DNA from: Bacteroidetes bacterium HGW-Bacteroidetes-10
GTDB taxonomy: Bacteria > Bacteroidota > Bacteroidia > Bacteroidales > UBA932
Assembly: GCA_002842695.1 (NCBI GenBank)
Contig: PHDT01000001.1
Location: 124,001-188,000, forward strand
Direction: 5' to 3'
Length of the DNA stretch: 64,000 nt
Part shown: one piece after another, positions 55,415-63,569 of the stretch
How the letters are laid out: each line of letters opens with the position of its first letter
Position numbering within the stretch: the stretch's first letter is position 1
The notes under the pieces: generated by a model
Seen by the model: only the letters and a program-made list of their open reading frames with translations
What the model was told of the DNA's origin: nothing
Databases searched by the model: none
Translations under genes and position numbers: made by a program

Positions 55415-56065
55415 ATGAAAATTGACAGGTTTATTCAACTATTCGTGGTAAAGGAGAAAAAATTCTACCCTCTTTACATTGCCCAGCTGGAAAATATCAA
55501 AGTAGCAGCTGCAGACCTTAGGTCCCTCTTTCTTGAAAGCAATATTGAGCAACAGAAAGAGTTATACAAGAAGATCAATAACCTGGAAATGAAAGGCGAT
55601 CAGATTACAGCCAACATTTATGAGGAACTAAACAAAACCTTTGTGACTCCTTTCGACAGGGAAGATATTCACATTCTTGCCTCAAGAATTGACACATTCC
55701 TCGATTTCATTCACGATGCTGCCAGAAAACTTGTAATGTATCAGCCTAAAACAACTCACAAAGACCTGATAACCATTGTCGACTTTATAGTTGAAGACGC
55801 TCAGATTCTTGCTGAAATTATTGCAGACCTGGAATTCATTGCAAAGAAGAGCGATTTAATTACGAAAAAATGCAGAAAAATTAAAGATATCGAACATCAG
55901 GTAGACGGACTGTATGAAGACTTCAACACATTCCTTTTCCAGACAGAGAAAGATGCCATTGAGCTTGTGAAAAACAAAAACATTGTTCAAAGTCTTGAAG
56001 ATACAACCGACCGTGCAAAAGACATCAGCGACAGTATACGTTCCATCATAGTTAAACTAGCATAA
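55415..56065 (+). CDS. DUF47 family PhoU-like protein
   Basis: A 216-residue all-helical protein of the DUF47 family, distantly related to PhoU. Acidic, metal-binding-type helices are visible (NNLEMKGDQITANIYEELNKTFVTPFDREDIHILASRIDTFLDFIHDA). DUF47 genes nearly always precede PiT transporters and are thought to regulate phosphate uptake. Here pit follows after 9 bp. Confidence 0.9.
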   Translation: MKIDRFIQLFVVKEKKFYPLYIAQLENIKVAAADLRSLFLESNIEQQKELYKKINNLEMKGDQITANIYEELNKTFVTPFDREDIHILASRIDTFLDFIHDAARKLVMYQPKTTHKDLITIVDFIVEDAQILAEIIADLEFIAKKSDLITKKCRKIKDIEHQVDGLYEDFNTFLFQTEKDAIELVKNKNIVQSLEDTTDRAKDISDSIRSIIVKLA

Positions 56066-56074
56066 GCAACTGCC

Positions 56075-57106
56075 ATGTTAACAGTAGTAATTGTTGCAAT
56101 ACTTATTGCATTGCTTTTTGACTTTCTTAATGGTATGAATGATGCCGCAAATTCAATTGCGACCATTGTCTCTACCAAGGTACTCTCCCCCGGTGCAGCG
56201 GTTTTATGGGCAGCATTCTGGAACTTTGCAGCATTCTTTATATTTGGCGTGCATGTGGCAAACACAATGGGAAAAGGAATTGTAGACCCTACAGTAATTA
56301 ATCCCACCCTTATTTTGTCTGCTCTTATAGGTGCTGTTGTGTGGGTATGGGTTTGTACACACTATGGATTGCCCATAAGCGTTTCTCATGCACTAATTGG
56401 TGGATTAATCGGACCGGTTTGGTTTGTTTACGGAAGCGACGCACTGTTCGCCACCGGAATCTACAAAATTGGACTGTTTATTGTTCTTTCACCGCTTATT
56501 GGAGCTATTCTCAGTTTTATCATGATGTCTCTCACAATGCTTGTTTTCAAACGAAAACACCCACTTAAGGTTGAGGGGACATTCAAGGTTCTGCAACTCT
56601 TTTCGTCTGCAATTTTTTCTCTCGGACACGGAGGAAACGATGCCCAGAAGACAATGGGTATTATTGCCATTCTTTTATTCTCTGTTTCAGGTACCAACTC
56701 CTTTATAGATACATACCTATACGCAAACACAGGAGAGTTCCATGTGCCTCTTTGGCTTACAATAACCTGTTATTCAGTTATTGCACTGGGAACAATTACA
56801 GGAGGATGGAAAGTAATTAAAACTCTGGGAGACGGGCTTGCTAAACTTAAGCCTGTTCAGGGTTTCTGTGCAGAGACTGCCGGTGCGCTTACACTTATTG
56901 GTACAGCTCTTGGCGGTATTCCTGTGAGCACTACTCATACCATTACAGGATCAATAATTGGGGTCGGACTCACAAAAGGTGTTGCATCTGTTAAGTGGGC
57001 AACTGCCAAGAATATTGTTGCGGCATGGGTTCTGACCATCCCTGCCACTCTTGCTATTTCCGGGCTAATATATCTGCTTCTGTCTACAATCTTTGTAGTC
57101 TCTTAA
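56075..57106 (+). CDS. inorganic phosphate transporter, PiT family
   Basis: The 343-residue membrane protein has the two PiT signature repeats, FLNGMNDAANSIATIVSTKVLSP near the start and GHGGNDAQKTMGII in the middle, with about ten helices. It imports phosphate, probably as metal phosphate with protons or sodium. It is in an operon with the DUF47 gene. Its 3' end overlaps that of the convergent methyltransferase gene by 4 bp. Confidence 0.93.
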   Translation: MLTVVIVAILIALLFDFLNGMNDAANSIATIVSTKVLSPGAAVLWAAFWNFAAFFIFGVHVANTMGKGIVDPTVINPTLILSALIGAVVWVWVCTHYGLPISVSHALIGGLIGPVWFVYGSDALFATGIYKIGLFIVLSPLIGAILSFIMMSLTMLVFKRKHPLKVEGTFKVLQLFSSAIFSLGHGGNDAQKTMGIIAILLFSVSGTNSFIDTYLYANTGEFHVPLWLTITCYSVIALGTITGGWKVIKTLGDGLAKLKPVQGFCAETAGALTLIGTALGGIPVSTTHTITGSIIGVGLTKGVASVKWATAKNIVAAWVLTIPATLAISGLIYLLLSTIFVVS

Positions 57107-58251
57107 GGCTGATATAAACCTGAACGGTTAACCAGTTCAGACAGCATCAAAATACGCTTCCCTGAAACCATGGGAGCAATTGAACAGGCAGTGCTGAGGA
57201 TGAATCCATCTCCTCTCCTGCCTGTTTCGATTATATCCAGCACATCTGACTCTGCTTTTTCATCGTCTGCATATAGAAGTGAATATACAGAATCTATGTT
57301 CCCCTTGATAAACATACTTTTTCCAACTCTGTCAAAGGCGTTTTTCAGATCTACATTTCCAACGGGAGGAGGATCAAGGCACTCCAGACCTGAGGCTCCC
57401 GAATCTCTCATAAGTTCAAGTCTGTCGTCAATATGTCCGCAGGTATGGATATATACATGCTTTCCTTTAGCCCTTATTCTTGAAATAATTGCCTTTTCAT
57501 ACGGAAGAACAAATTCTGCATAGTGTTCCGGAGATATGAATCCCATTCCTGCAAAAGGGGAAGATATCTTGATTGCATCAATATCGCAGTTGCACATCTC
57601 TTCTGCCAGATCGCCTATCCCTGCTGCAAATTTTGCAAGTATTGCCTTGCATCTCTCAGGCTCCATTATGAGTGATATTAGTCCCTGCTCATATCCCAGC
57701 ATATCAAGCAGATAGTCGAATGGCGAAGTAATCTCTCCGTGAATTGAGTATTTTCCGTTTGTCATTTCAGTGAGCAAGGGAAAAATATCGAACTTGTGCT
57801 GCAGGTCAATTTTAAAATAGAGCCCGGCTGAGACAGGAATATAGTCTATTACAGAAGGGATATCATTCTCAATGTCAATTTCAGCAATATCTTTATTTAT
57901 ACTCTTTTCCAGCTGATACACCATTGGCAGATCGCTCCAGGAGTGAAGCTCTGTTCTCTCTTTGAAAAACACCTCCTGGCGTCCCTCTTCAAGATCTCTT
58001 ATCTCAGTGACGCTCTCTCTCCAGCAGGGCGAATGGCCGTGGAGACTAACCAGAATTCCGTCAAAGTTAAATCTGCTGCAAAGTTCTGCCAGTCCTTCTG
58101 CAAAGACCCTTCCATCGTACCAAAACTCTGCCGGAGAAGGCTTCAGCTGCTGCATCATTGAGCCAATGCTAAACTGACACATAAGCGGCACTCTGTCGGG
58201 CTTCTGCAAATTCATTGCAGTAAGAACCCTCTCTCTGGGTGTGTAAATCAT
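57103..58251 (-). CDS. UroD/MtaA family corrinoid methyltransferase, intact zinc motif
   Basis: A 382-residue uroporphyrinogen-decarboxylase-fold protein. Unlike true UroD it has the HxC...C zinc motif of corrinoid methyltransferases: His269 and Cys271 in VYIHTCGH and Cys356 in ILSTACSIAP. Such enzymes (MtaA, MtbA and some O-demethylase components) move methyl groups between a corrinoid protein and a thiol, tetrahydrofolate or methyl donor. It is the last gene of a five-gene operon with a corrinoid protein, overlapping the preceding gene by 4 bp. I infer that it is either the substrate-specific or the acceptor methyltransferase of this set. There are no other haem-synthesis genes nearby. Confidence 0.82.
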   Translation of the reverse strand: MIYTPRERVLTAMNLQKPDRVPLMCQFSIGSMMQQLKPSPAEFWYDGRVFAEGLAELCSRFNFDGILVSLHGHSPCWRESVTEIRDLEEGRQEVFFKERTELHSWSDLPMVYQLEKSINKDIAEIDIENDIPSVIDYIPVSAGLYFKIDLQHKFDIFPLLTEMTNGKYSIHGEITSPFDYLLDMLGYEQGLISLIMEPERCKAILAKFAAGIGDLAEEMCNCDIDAIKISSPFAGMGFISPEHYAEFVLPYEKAIISRIRAKGKHVYIHTCGHIDDRLELMRDSGASGLECLDPPPVGNVDLKNAFDRVGKSMFIKGNIDSVYSLLYADDEKAESDVLDIIETGRRGDGFILSTACSIAPMVSGKRILMLSELVNRSGLYQP

Positions 58252-58877
58252 ATCTCTTTAATTAATTTGTTAAGACAACTTTCCCTGCACTTTTCGCAAC
58301 CGTAAGAAGCATAAACAACTTCCTTTCCCATTGCAACAATCCCGCTAACCGACTTTACCGGAAACATTAGCGAGCCCTCTGTAAGAGCAACATTACAAGG
58401 CAAATCCGGAAAAGCGGCAAAAAGCAGCTTTTGGTCGGAAACGCGCCATCCGCAATATCCGGGACTATACCTGTTTGAATAGTTGTATCCTTTGTCATTT
58501 GCAATCAGCCCGATTTTTCTGTGTACAAAGTCTGCAAGGGCCTCGGCATAGAGAGATGCCAGATGGTCTGCAGCATAATATGCAAACGGATCGCTTTTGA
58601 ACGAATCAATTATTTCAGAGGCCTCTGCTCCCAGAGTTGCTACAAAGAGGGCCACTTCGTCTGCTTTATCAAGTTTACGGGAGACTCCGGGACTAAAATT
58701 GAACTTTATTTCATCTGGTTTAATAAGCAGAATCTCATATGCCGGGCGAATCGTCCTGAAAGTAATGGCAATTTTAAGCGTCTCTTCCGTGAAATCCGCT
58801 CCAAGAGCTTTATGGTGATTTTCCATAACTGACTCAAGTTCTGATGCAGAGAGCTTAAATTTATAGTGATTACCCAT
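58248..58877 (-). CDS. free-standing MetH activation-domain-like protein with CxxCxxxC tail
   Basis: A 209-residue protein resembling the S-adenosylmethionine-binding activation domain of B12-dependent methionine synthase; the best match is RYSPGYCGWRVSDQKLLF (compare RYSPGYP in MetH). It ends with YGCEKCRESC (Cys194, Cys197, Cys201), a spacing that could bind an Fe-S cluster or zinc. In MetH the domain drives reductive methylation of inactive cob(II)alamin. Here it may reactivate the operon's corrinoid protein in place of RamA, which is not present. It overlaps the CobW-type gene by 8 bp and the methyltransferase gene by 4 bp. The family call is sound; the role is inferred. Confidence 0.8.
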   Translation of the reverse strand: MGNHYKFKLSASELESVMENHHKALGADFTEETLKIAITFRTIRPAYEILLIKPDEIKFNFSPGVSRKLDKADEVALFVATLGAEASEIIDSFKSDPFAYYAADHLASLYAEALADFVHRKIGLIANDKGYNYSNRYSPGYCGWRVSDQKLLFAAFPDLPCNVALTEGSLMFPVKSVSGIVAMGKEVVYASYGCEKCRESCLNKLIKEI

Positions 58878-59802
58878 TTTTCAAAAGCATTTTAATTGAT
58901 TCAGAAATACTTCTCTCTCCAAAAATAACCAGTTCAGTTCTTGGCGGAGGAATTTTACACTCCTCCGTTGTTACCTCCCCTTCAACGGAGTTAAGCTGAA
59001 TGCCTCCTCCGGTAGTGCGTATATATCCTTTTGCCCTTAAAGAATTCTTAAGAATAGCTGATATTTTCGCAGCTATATCAGGTGAAACCTGAGATGAAGC
59101 TGATATTACATTACAATCAATTTCAGGAGGTGCGCTCAGAGGGGGGCGGGATGAGTCGCCGGTTCCGTAAAGGGATAACTCTCTCTTTTCAGGCAGAAGC
59201 AAATCTTCCATTACCTCACCGGGAAGTCTCGAAAATGAAGTTTTGAAAATTTTGCAATTTGCGTTAATCCTTTTAACTGCCCGTTCGGCATCAAGAATAA
59301 TCTCCTCCCCGGCGGTATCGCAGCGGTTCAGAATGAGCATATCTGCTACCCTTACCTGATTGACAACCTGCCCAAGCATTTTCGACTGTTTCGTAAACCT
59401 TGCTGCATCGGCAATTGTAAATGCCTTTCTGTATACAATCCTGTCTCTAAGCTTGTCTGACGTGATCACCTGCATGAGTGCAAGAGGATCTGCCAGACCT
59501 GTTGCCTCAATAAAAACAACATCTGGAGACTCTCTCTCCAGAAAATCAGAAAACTGAGGTATAAAGTCTCCCAGAAGGCAGAGACAGAAGAGAGAACCGT
59601 TGTTCACCTCCATCGTTACATGAGGTTTGGAGGACTCTTCAAGAAATCTCCTGTCAATATTAGCTGAGGCAAATTCGTTCTGAACAATGGCAATCTTCAG
59701 ACTCTCTCCGTAAGATTCAAGCACACCCTTAAGGAAAGAGCTTTTCCCGCTCCCCAGGAAGCCGGAAACCAAAAACAGAGGTATTGGCGTGCTTTTACTC
59801 AT
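58870..59802 (-). CDS. CobW/G3E family P-loop GTPase
   Basis: A 310-residue G3E GTPase. Walker A is FLVSGFLGSGKSSF, Walker B/switch is DVVFIEATGLADP and the guanine-specificity motif is NRCD (for NKxD). The usual metal-binding CxCC after switch I is changed to FCLCLLGDF, so one cysteine is missing. G3E proteins insert or traffic metals such as Co, Ni or Zn. In this operon it could deliver zinc to the UroD-type enzymes or help corrinoid loading. It starts 7 bp after the fused methyltransferase gene. Confidence 0.87.
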   Translation of the reverse strand: MSKSTPIPLFLVSGFLGSGKSSFLKGVLESYGESLKIAIVQNEFASANIDRRFLEESSKPHVTMEVNNGSLFCLCLLGDFIPQFSDFLERESPDVVFIEATGLADPLALMQVITSDKLRDRIVYRKAFTIADAARFTKQSKMLGQVVNQVRVADMLILNRCDTAGEEIILDAERAVKRINANCKIFKTSFSRLPGEVMEDLLLPEKRELSLYGTGDSSRPPLSAPPEIDCNVISASSQVSPDIAAKISAILKNSLRAKGYIRTTGGGIQLNSVEGEVTTEECKIPPPRTELVIFGERSISESIKMLLKNG

Positions 59803-59809
59803 AATTCTC

Positions 59810-61168
59810 TTAAATCCTCTCTTTTACCGCTTCTGTGAGCTTTGAAAGCGGAGGTGTCTGAGAGATAAAAAGTGGTTCTCCGTTAATGCAGATGGTTGGA
59901 ATTTTAGTCACTCCAAGTGCCTTCATCATAGCAAGCCCCTCATAAGTCTTGATTTTATGTTCATGAATCTCTACCTTATCTCCAAATGCAGGAAGCAGTC
60001 TGCTGACCAGCTCCATCATATAACTGCAGGGCGCACAGGAGGCAGAGTCCAGTGTTACCACATCTACCACAGCCTTTCCCATACACCATCTGGAAGAGAT
60101 ATCCGGAACTTCATCCTGACTGACCTCCATGCTTGTGTTTCTCAGAATATCCTGCCTGTATCTGTCTTTTACAATCCGTGAAACAGCCTCAACATTTTTA
60201 ACAGGCACATTCATAGGCAAATCGCAACCCGGAGCCAGTACAAATCCTCTGTTTCCGCCAGTATCTATACACTCCAGGGCATCTCTCTCGCACTCCTCTT
60301 CGGTTCCAAGCAAAAGAGTGGTAGTAAGCTTCAGATTCCCGCCAAAGCTAATTCCTGCCGCCCCGGCAACTCTTTTAACCTCTGTAAGGGGAATATTTTC
60401 ATCAACAGAAATATTATCGGGACCGCATGCGGCCATAAGTTCCAGATTATGTTCTGCCTGCCCGCAGACAAAGAAAGAGCTGAGTGAATTCATCTCTCTT
60501 ATTTTAGAAAAGAGCTTTTTCGAACTATTTAGAACGAATGTTTCGAAGGTAACAGGATCAATCTGACTTGTCATCGGGTCAACTACTGCAATCACCGAAC
60601 AGCCCGCTTCTATGTAGGCCCCGGACATTGCTGCTGCAATACCGGTGCAGTACTCAATGACACTCTCTACCTTTTCCGGATTCTCAAACATCTCTGTAAA
60701 AAGCGATGTTCCCATAAGGTGAAGGGCAAGTGTAAGGGGTCCGGTTACAAGTCCAAAAAAGGCAACTTCAGGATGAAGTGAAGAGATAGTCCGGGCAGCA
60801 CTAAGTGCCTCCCCAGTTCTTCCCTCTCTTTTTGCAAGTATTGAAATAAAATCTGGCAGCTCTTCAAGTTTGACTCCCTCTTCAAGCGGATGGGATACCA
60901 CTGCGGGAGGATTCGATGGAGAGTAGAGTAATCTGCAGCCCAAAGCCTCTGCCTCCATCTGAAGGTCGAAAGTTACAGGTAATCCATCAGGAGTATATCT
61001 TCTGATAGCCTCCTCCAGACCTTTGACAATCAATTCAGAAGATGATAAGTAATTTTGTGCGCTCACTCCTGTAAGAAAAGCACCATGGCACCCTACAAAA
61101 GGTAGCCAGGCAGGCCTGTCATTTTCCTTAAGGAGATATGCATTCCTAATATATTCTGCTCCTGTCAT
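59810..61168 (-). CDS. UroD/MtaA-like protein fused to a C-terminal thioredoxin-like domain
   Basis: A 452-residue protein. Residues 1-340 are a UroD-fold methyltransferase domain resembling MtaA (NISVDENIPLTEVK, FVLAPGCDLP). Residues 367-452 form a thioredoxin/glutaredoxin-like domain with SCAPC (Cys378, Cys381) and cis-Pro in TKIPTICING. In the zinc motif the HxC is FVC (Phe233, Cys235), so the histidine ligand seems lost, while the distal Cys315 is kept. The redox domain might donate electrons or a thiol, or accept a methyl group. It overlaps the corrinoid protein gene by 4 bp. I have not seen this fusion described, but cannot search. Confidence 0.82.
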   Translation of the reverse strand: MTGAEYIRNAYLLKENDRPAWLPFVGCHGAFLTGVSAQNYLSSSELIVKGLEEAIRRYTPDGLPVTFDLQMEAEALGCRLLYSPSNPPAVVSHPLEEGVKLEELPDFISILAKREGRTGEALSAARTISSLHPEVAFFGLVTGPLTLALHLMGTSLFTEMFENPEKVESVIEYCTGIAAAMSGAYIEAGCSVIAVVDPMTSQIDPVTFETFVLNSSKKLFSKIREMNSLSSFFVCGQAEHNLELMAACGPDNISVDENIPLTEVKRVAGAAGISFGGNLKLTTTLLLGTEEECERDALECIDTGGNRGFVLAPGCDLPMNVPVKNVEAVSRIVKDRYRQDILRNTSMEVSQDEVPDISSRWCMGKAVVDVVTLDSASCAPCSYMMELVSRLLPAFGDKVEIHEHKIKTYEGLAMMKALGVTKIPTICINGEPLFISQTPPLSKLTEAVKERI

Positions 61169-61830
61169 GACAAAGAATTTAAAAAAGATACCGCTGACTG
61201 GGGAGTCTGAGCGTAAAGATCTGCCCCAATTCGTTGAGCAAATTCTGCGTTGAGAGGTGCTCCTCCTACAATCACTTTCTGATCAGGCATCAGGCCCTTC
61301 ATCTCTCTTACAGCCTTTTCCATTGATTCCATAGTAGTTGTCAGCAGGGCTGACATTCCTATTATGCATCCCGGATATTCACGTGCTGCTTCAATAAACT
61401 TCTCACTCTTCACATCCACTCCAAGATCAACTACTCTCCAGCCCGATCCTTCAATCATCATTGAAGCCAGGTTTTTCCCTATGTCGTGCAGGTCTCCCGC
61501 TACAGTTCCAACAACAAAAACACCCCTCTCCCTTATCTCACCGGATGTGAAGTAAGGCTTCAGATGAACCATTGCACGACTCATTGCTCTTGCAGACATA
61601 AGAACCTGGGGTACAAACAATTTTTTCTCTCTGAAAAGCCCCCCGACAATTGCCATTGCAGGAATAAGCGCACTGTTGAGAATCTCATTTGCCGACACAC
61701 CTTCATCAAGTGCTGCCCTGGTAAGCTCGTCTGCTCCCGGCTGCCCCTTCATGTCCGGAGGGTATGGTGAATTGATGTCTACTTTTCCTTTCTGAACAGA
61801 TAGTGAAATTTTGTCTGTGAACTCTTCCAT
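61165..61830 (-). CDS. corrinoid (B12-binding) methyltransferase protein, MtaC-like
   Basis: A 221-residue two-domain corrinoid protein. The N-terminal helical cap (about 1-95) reads ANEILNSALIPAMAIVGGLFREKKLFVPQVLMSARAM. The Rossmann B12 domain has the axial-ligand motif DLHDIG (Asp113, His115, Gly118) in GTVAGDLHDIGKN, with MSALLTTTM and VGGAPLN further on. Such proteins carry the methyl group between two methyltransferases. It is the first gene of the five-gene operon. Relatives serve methanol, methylamine, betaine or methoxyaromatic pathways, and the substrate here is unknown. Confidence 0.93.
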   Translation of the reverse strand: MEEFTDKISLSVQKGKVDINSPYPPDMKGQPGADELTRAALDEGVSANEILNSALIPAMAIVGGLFREKKLFVPQVLMSARAMSRAMVHLKPYFTSGEIRERGVFVVGTVAGDLHDIGKNLASMMIEGSGWRVVDLGVDVKSEKFIEAAREYPGCIIGMSALLTTTMESMEKAVREMKGLMPDQKVIVGGAPLNAEFAQRIGADLYAQTPQSAVSFLNSLS

Positions 61831-61847
61831 CGTGCTTGTGTTTTCTA

Positions 61848-61855
61848 CAAAATTA
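61848..61855 (-). promoter_or_regulatory. putative -7 promoter element of the corrinoid operon
   Basis: TAATTTTG on the minus strand matches TAnnTTTG, 17 bp before the ATG at 61830. It is only 12 bp from the divergent crotonase promoter word, so the two promoters overlap. Confidence 0.5.
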
Positions 61856-61867
61856 ACATAAAAGTGT

Positions 61868-61875
61868 TAACTTTA
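61868..61875 (+). promoter_or_regulatory. putative -7 promoter element of the crotonase-hbd operon
   Basis: TAACTTTA is one base from TAnnTTTG and lies 21 bp before ATG 61897. It follows the GTG used as start in the ORF track (61864). Confidence 0.42.
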
Positions 61876-61896
61876 GCCTTTAAATTAAATGCAAAA

Positions 61897-62676
61897 ATGA
61901 ATCTTCAGTTTGTTACACTCTCCAGAGAAAACCACGTGGGTATTATTAAGATAAATAACCCCGCTTCTCTTAATGCTTTAAACTCCCGGATAATTTCAGA
62001 ACTTGGTATCGCTGCCGCTGAAGCAGAAAATGATGAAAATTTATATGCAATAATCATTACAGGCGAAGGAAGGGCTTTTGTTGCAGGAGCAGACATCTCT
62101 GAGATGGTTTCTCTTGACAGCATGGCCGGTGAGGAATTTGGAAGAAAAGGAGCAGATGTATTCAGAATGATTGAGCAGATGAAGAAGCCTGTAATTGCAG
62201 CCGTGAATGGTTTTGCTCTTGGAGGCGGATGCGAACTTGCAATGGCCTGCGATATCCGTATTGCTGCAGACAACGCAAAATTTGGTCAGCCTGAAGTGGG
62301 ATTGGGAATTACACCCGGTTTCTCAGGAACAGTAAGAATGACAAAACTTATTGGAGCGGCAAAGGCAAAAGAGCTGATATTTACCGGAAGGGTAATTGAT
62401 GCTGCAGAAGCTCTCTCTACCGGGCTTGTTAACAAAGTTGTACCGGCTGCCGAACTTATGCAGATTGCAATGGAAATGGCTGGTGCAATAGCTTCAAAGG
62501 CACCTGTTGCAGTAAGATTTTCAAAGGAGAGCATCAACTTTGCTGTTGACAACAATACAGACGATTCAATTCAAAACGAATGCAGACTTTTTGGACATTG
62601 CTTCAGCACAAAAGATCAGAAAGAGGGCATGGAGGCTTTTCTGGCAAAGAGAAAACCAATCTTTGAAAACAAGTAG
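61897..62676 (+). CDS. enoyl-CoA hydratase (crotonase)
   Basis: The 259-residue crotonase has oxyanion-hole motifs AFVAGADISEM and NGFALGGGCELAMACDIRIA. The catalytic glutamates lie in GGGCELAMA and PEVGLGI. It hydrates crotonyl-CoA to 3-hydroxybutyryl-CoA or works in reverse. With Hbd downstream and the thiolase of the lysine operon it links acetoacetyl-CoA to crotonyl-CoA. I start at ATG 61897 (MNLQFVTLSRENHVG), because the track start is a GTG in the promoter. hbd follows after 23 bp. Confidence 0.93.
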   Translation: MNLQFVTLSRENHVGIIKINNPASLNALNSRIISELGIAAAEAENDENLYAIIITGEGRAFVAGADISEMVSLDSMAGEEFGRKGADVFRMIEQMKKPVIAAVNGFALGGGCELAMACDIRIAADNAKFGQPEVGLGITPGFSGTVRMTKLIGAAKAKELIFTGRVIDAAEALSTGLVNKVVPAAELMQIAMEMAGAIASKAPVAVRFSKESINFAVDNNTDDSIQNECRLFGHCFSTKDQKEGMEAFLAKRKPIFENK

Positions 62677-62699
62677 GATAATCAAACACACATACAATT

Positions 62700-63548
62700 A
62701 TGAAAATTGCCGTAATAGGAACAGGTACAATGGGCAGCGGAATAGTACAGGCGTTTGCTCAGGCCGGTTTTCCGGTCGTTATGAAAGGATATAACGACAG
62801 GGAACTGGAGACAGGAAACAAGATTATTGCAAAGAACCTTGCAAAACTGGTTGAGAAAGAGAAAATCTCTTCTGCCCAGAGAGATAAGATTATTGCAAGA
62901 ATTGAAGGTACAACATCTTATGACCCTTGTGCAGATGCAGACATTGTTATTGAGGCTATTCTGGAGACAATGGAGATTAAGAGAGAGGTGTTCGGGACCC
63001 TTGACAAGATTTGCAAACCCGAGACCATTCTTGCGTCAAATACATCATCACTTTCAATTACCGAGATTGCCTCTTCAACAAAGAGACCGGAAAGAGTTAT
63101 AGGAATGCACTTTTTTAACCCGGCACCCGTTATGAAACTGGTTGAGGTTATCAAAGGTCAGCTTACATCCGATGATGTTCATGCATTTGTGATGGAACTA
63201 GCTCAGAAGGCAGGTAAAACTCCGGTAACTGTCAATGAGGCACCAGGCTTTGTAGTGAACAGGATTCTTATTCCGCTTGTTAATGAGGGAGTATCAATTC
63301 TTGCAGATGGTGTTGCAACAAAAGAGGAGATTGACGAGGCCATGAAACTTGGTGCAAATCACCCAATGGGACCTCTTGTACTTGGAGACCTGATTGGACT
63401 GGATGTTTGTCTGGCTATAATGGAGGTTCTCTACAATGAATTCGGGGATACCAAATACAGACCACACCCCCTCCTCAGAAAGATGGTAAGAGCCAATCTT
63501 CTGGGCAGAAAAACCGGCAAGGGTTTTTACGATTACACAAAAAATTAG
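62700..63548 (+). CDS. hbd: 3-hydroxybutyryl-CoA dehydrogenase
   Basis: A 282-residue dehydrogenase with the NAD loop [22 protein letters not shown], the [12 protein letters not shown] motif, the catalytic His in [17 protein letters not shown], and [11 protein letters not shown]. It reduces acetoacetyl-CoA to 3-hydroxybutyryl-CoA in butyrate formation. Length and motifs match clostridial-type Hbd. It is the second gene of the crotonase operon. Confidence 0.95.
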   Translation: MKIAVIGTGTMGSGIVQAFAQAGFPVVMKGYNDRELETGNKIIAKNLAKLVEKEKISSAQRDKIIARIEGTTSYDPCADADIVIEAILETMEIKREVFGTLDKICKPETILASNTSSLSITEIASSTKRPERVIGMHFFNPAPVMKLVEVIKGQLTSDDVHAFVMELAQKAGKTPVTVNEAPGFVVNRILIPLVNEGVSILADGVATKEEIDEAMKLGANHPMGPLVLGDLIGLDVCLAIMEVLYNEFGDTKYRPHPLLRKMVRANLLGRKTGKGFYDYTKN

Positions 63549-63569
63549 AATCAAATAATTCATAAAAAT

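Noticed and set aside
57103-61168. Haem-type uroporphyrinogen decarboxylase (hemE)
   Set aside because: Both UroD-fold genes sit with a corrinoid protein and one carries the HxC...C zinc motif, which fits corrinoid methyltransferases, not HemE.
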